Positions 62,934 through 64,000 of a DNA stretch of 64,000 nucleotides are shown piece by piece. The stretch is from Brevibacillus ruminantium. GTDB lineage: Bacteria > Bacillota > Bacilli > Brevibacillales > Brevibacillaceae. Every line of letters starts with the position of its first letter. Within the stretch, counting starts at the first letter, position 1. Position numbers and translations under genes: made by a program. The DNA lies in assembly GCF_023746555.1 (NCBI RefSeq), contig NZ_CP098755.1, forward strand, positions 5,109,001 to 5,173,000, given 5' to 3'. The notes beneath the pieces were generated by a model. It had not been told where the DNA came from. It searched no databases and saw nothing but the letters and a program-made list of their open reading frames with translations.

Positions 62934-63335
62934 TTATTTCGTCGAAATCTGCAGACGCGTAAGGGCGCGCTGCAAGGCACGTTCAGCACGTCGTACATCC
63001 AGATCTGGATGCTTTTCGCTCAGTCGTTTCTCCGCACGCTCTTTCGCCGACTTGGCGCGAGCGACATCGATATCTTCCGGCGTTTCTGCTGTTTCGGCCA
63101 AAATCGTTACCTTGTCGCCGCGGACTTCCATAAATCCGCCGCTAACGGCCATTACGACTTCTTTTCCACCTTCGGTCTTGATCCGAACGGGAGCGATCTT
63201 CAGCGGGGTCACCAGCGGCATGTGGTTCGGCATAATACCGAGTTCACCTTGCACGCCACGGGCAATGACCAAATTCGCTTCACCACTGAAAATAACCCGT
63301 TCAGGAGTTACGACTTCCACTGTCATCTTGCTCAC
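62934..63335 (-). CDS. atpC: ATP synthase epsilon subunit
   Basis: 133 residues, GTG start with GGGGAG upstream. Motifs: VEVVTPERVIFSGEANLVIA, GELGIMPNHMPLVTPLKIAP and GGFMEVRGDKVTILAETAET, followed by the helical hairpin with inhibitory C-terminus. It regulates F1. It lies 25 bases after atpD. Confidence 0.96.
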   Translation of the reverse strand: MSKMTVEVVTPERVIFSGEANLVIARGVQGELGIMPNHMPLVTPLKIAPVRIKTEGGKEVVMAVSGGFMEVRGDKVTILAETAETPEDIDVARAKSAKERAEKRLSEKHPDLDVRRAERALQRALTRLQISTK

Positions 63336-63360
63336 TTACTGGTCTCCCCTTTCCAGGGTG

Positions 63361-64000
<640 letters not shown>

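Overview
The window looks like chromosome from a Brevibacillus-type spore former (Bacillota, Bacillales). It carries a two-gene cell-wall protein operon of the middle wall protein / outer wall protein type described in Brevibacillus brevis. It also carries Bacillales sporulation genes (spoIID, spoIIQ, spoIIID), mbl-flhO-flhP, tagO/tagA, and an 11-subunit nuo operon without nuoEFG next to atpDC. Almost every core gene is on the minus strand.

Layout. 1-1603: the N-terminal part of a MalT-type LuxR-family regulator and a small secreted protein. 1604-23300: an accessory region. It contains a 5'-less S-layer cassette (cassette 1, plus strand), a tyrosine recombinase with a 270-residue partner (module A), and a second 5'-less S-layer cassette that is nearly identical to the downstream owp gene (cassette 2, minus strand). 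Next come a second recombinase/partner pair (module B, inverted relative to A), a DUF927-type ATPase, and small genes including RadC-like, DUF960, ribbon-helix-helix and XRE proteins, then a third tyrosine recombinase and an Rpn-type nuclease. 23303-32500: a structured-RNA candidate, owp (1584 aa) and mwp (1057 aa). 32537-39180: a TolC-like exported protein, YigZ and a 1338-aa SLH surface protein. 39202-50719: tagO, tagA, fabZ, a CDP-alcohol phosphatidyltransferase, epuA, flhP, flhO, mbl, spoIIID, spoIIQ, spoIID, murA, ywmB and ywzB. 50937-61810: nuoA-N. 61970-64000: an unknown gene, atpC and the end of atpD.

The main finding is the S-layer arrangement. The expressed-looking owp has a promoter region, signal peptide and about 135 N-terminal residues that the two other copies lack. 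Both truncated copies begin, in the same reading frame, at the 10-mer GTGCTATTAC that also occurs inside owp. All three end at the same roughly 30-bp imperfect palindrome. This is what one expects of silent C-terminal cassettes feeding one expression site, and two recombinase modules lie beside the silent copies. Cassette 2 and owp also share a roughly 570-nt noncoding element rich in stems. Each copy of that element is followed by its own, non-homologous Rho-independent terminator, which suggests a real RNA. The switching model is inference and has not been shown.

The core genes form a surface and energy neighbourhood. TagO/TagA and the SLH proteins concern secondary wall polymers and S-layer anchoring. 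MurA, Mbl, SpoIID and SpoIIQ concern peptidoglycan, cell shape and engulfment. The nuo and atp genes concern respiration. NuoC has an unusual Ala/Lys/Glu-rich N-terminal extension built from four 50-residue repeats.
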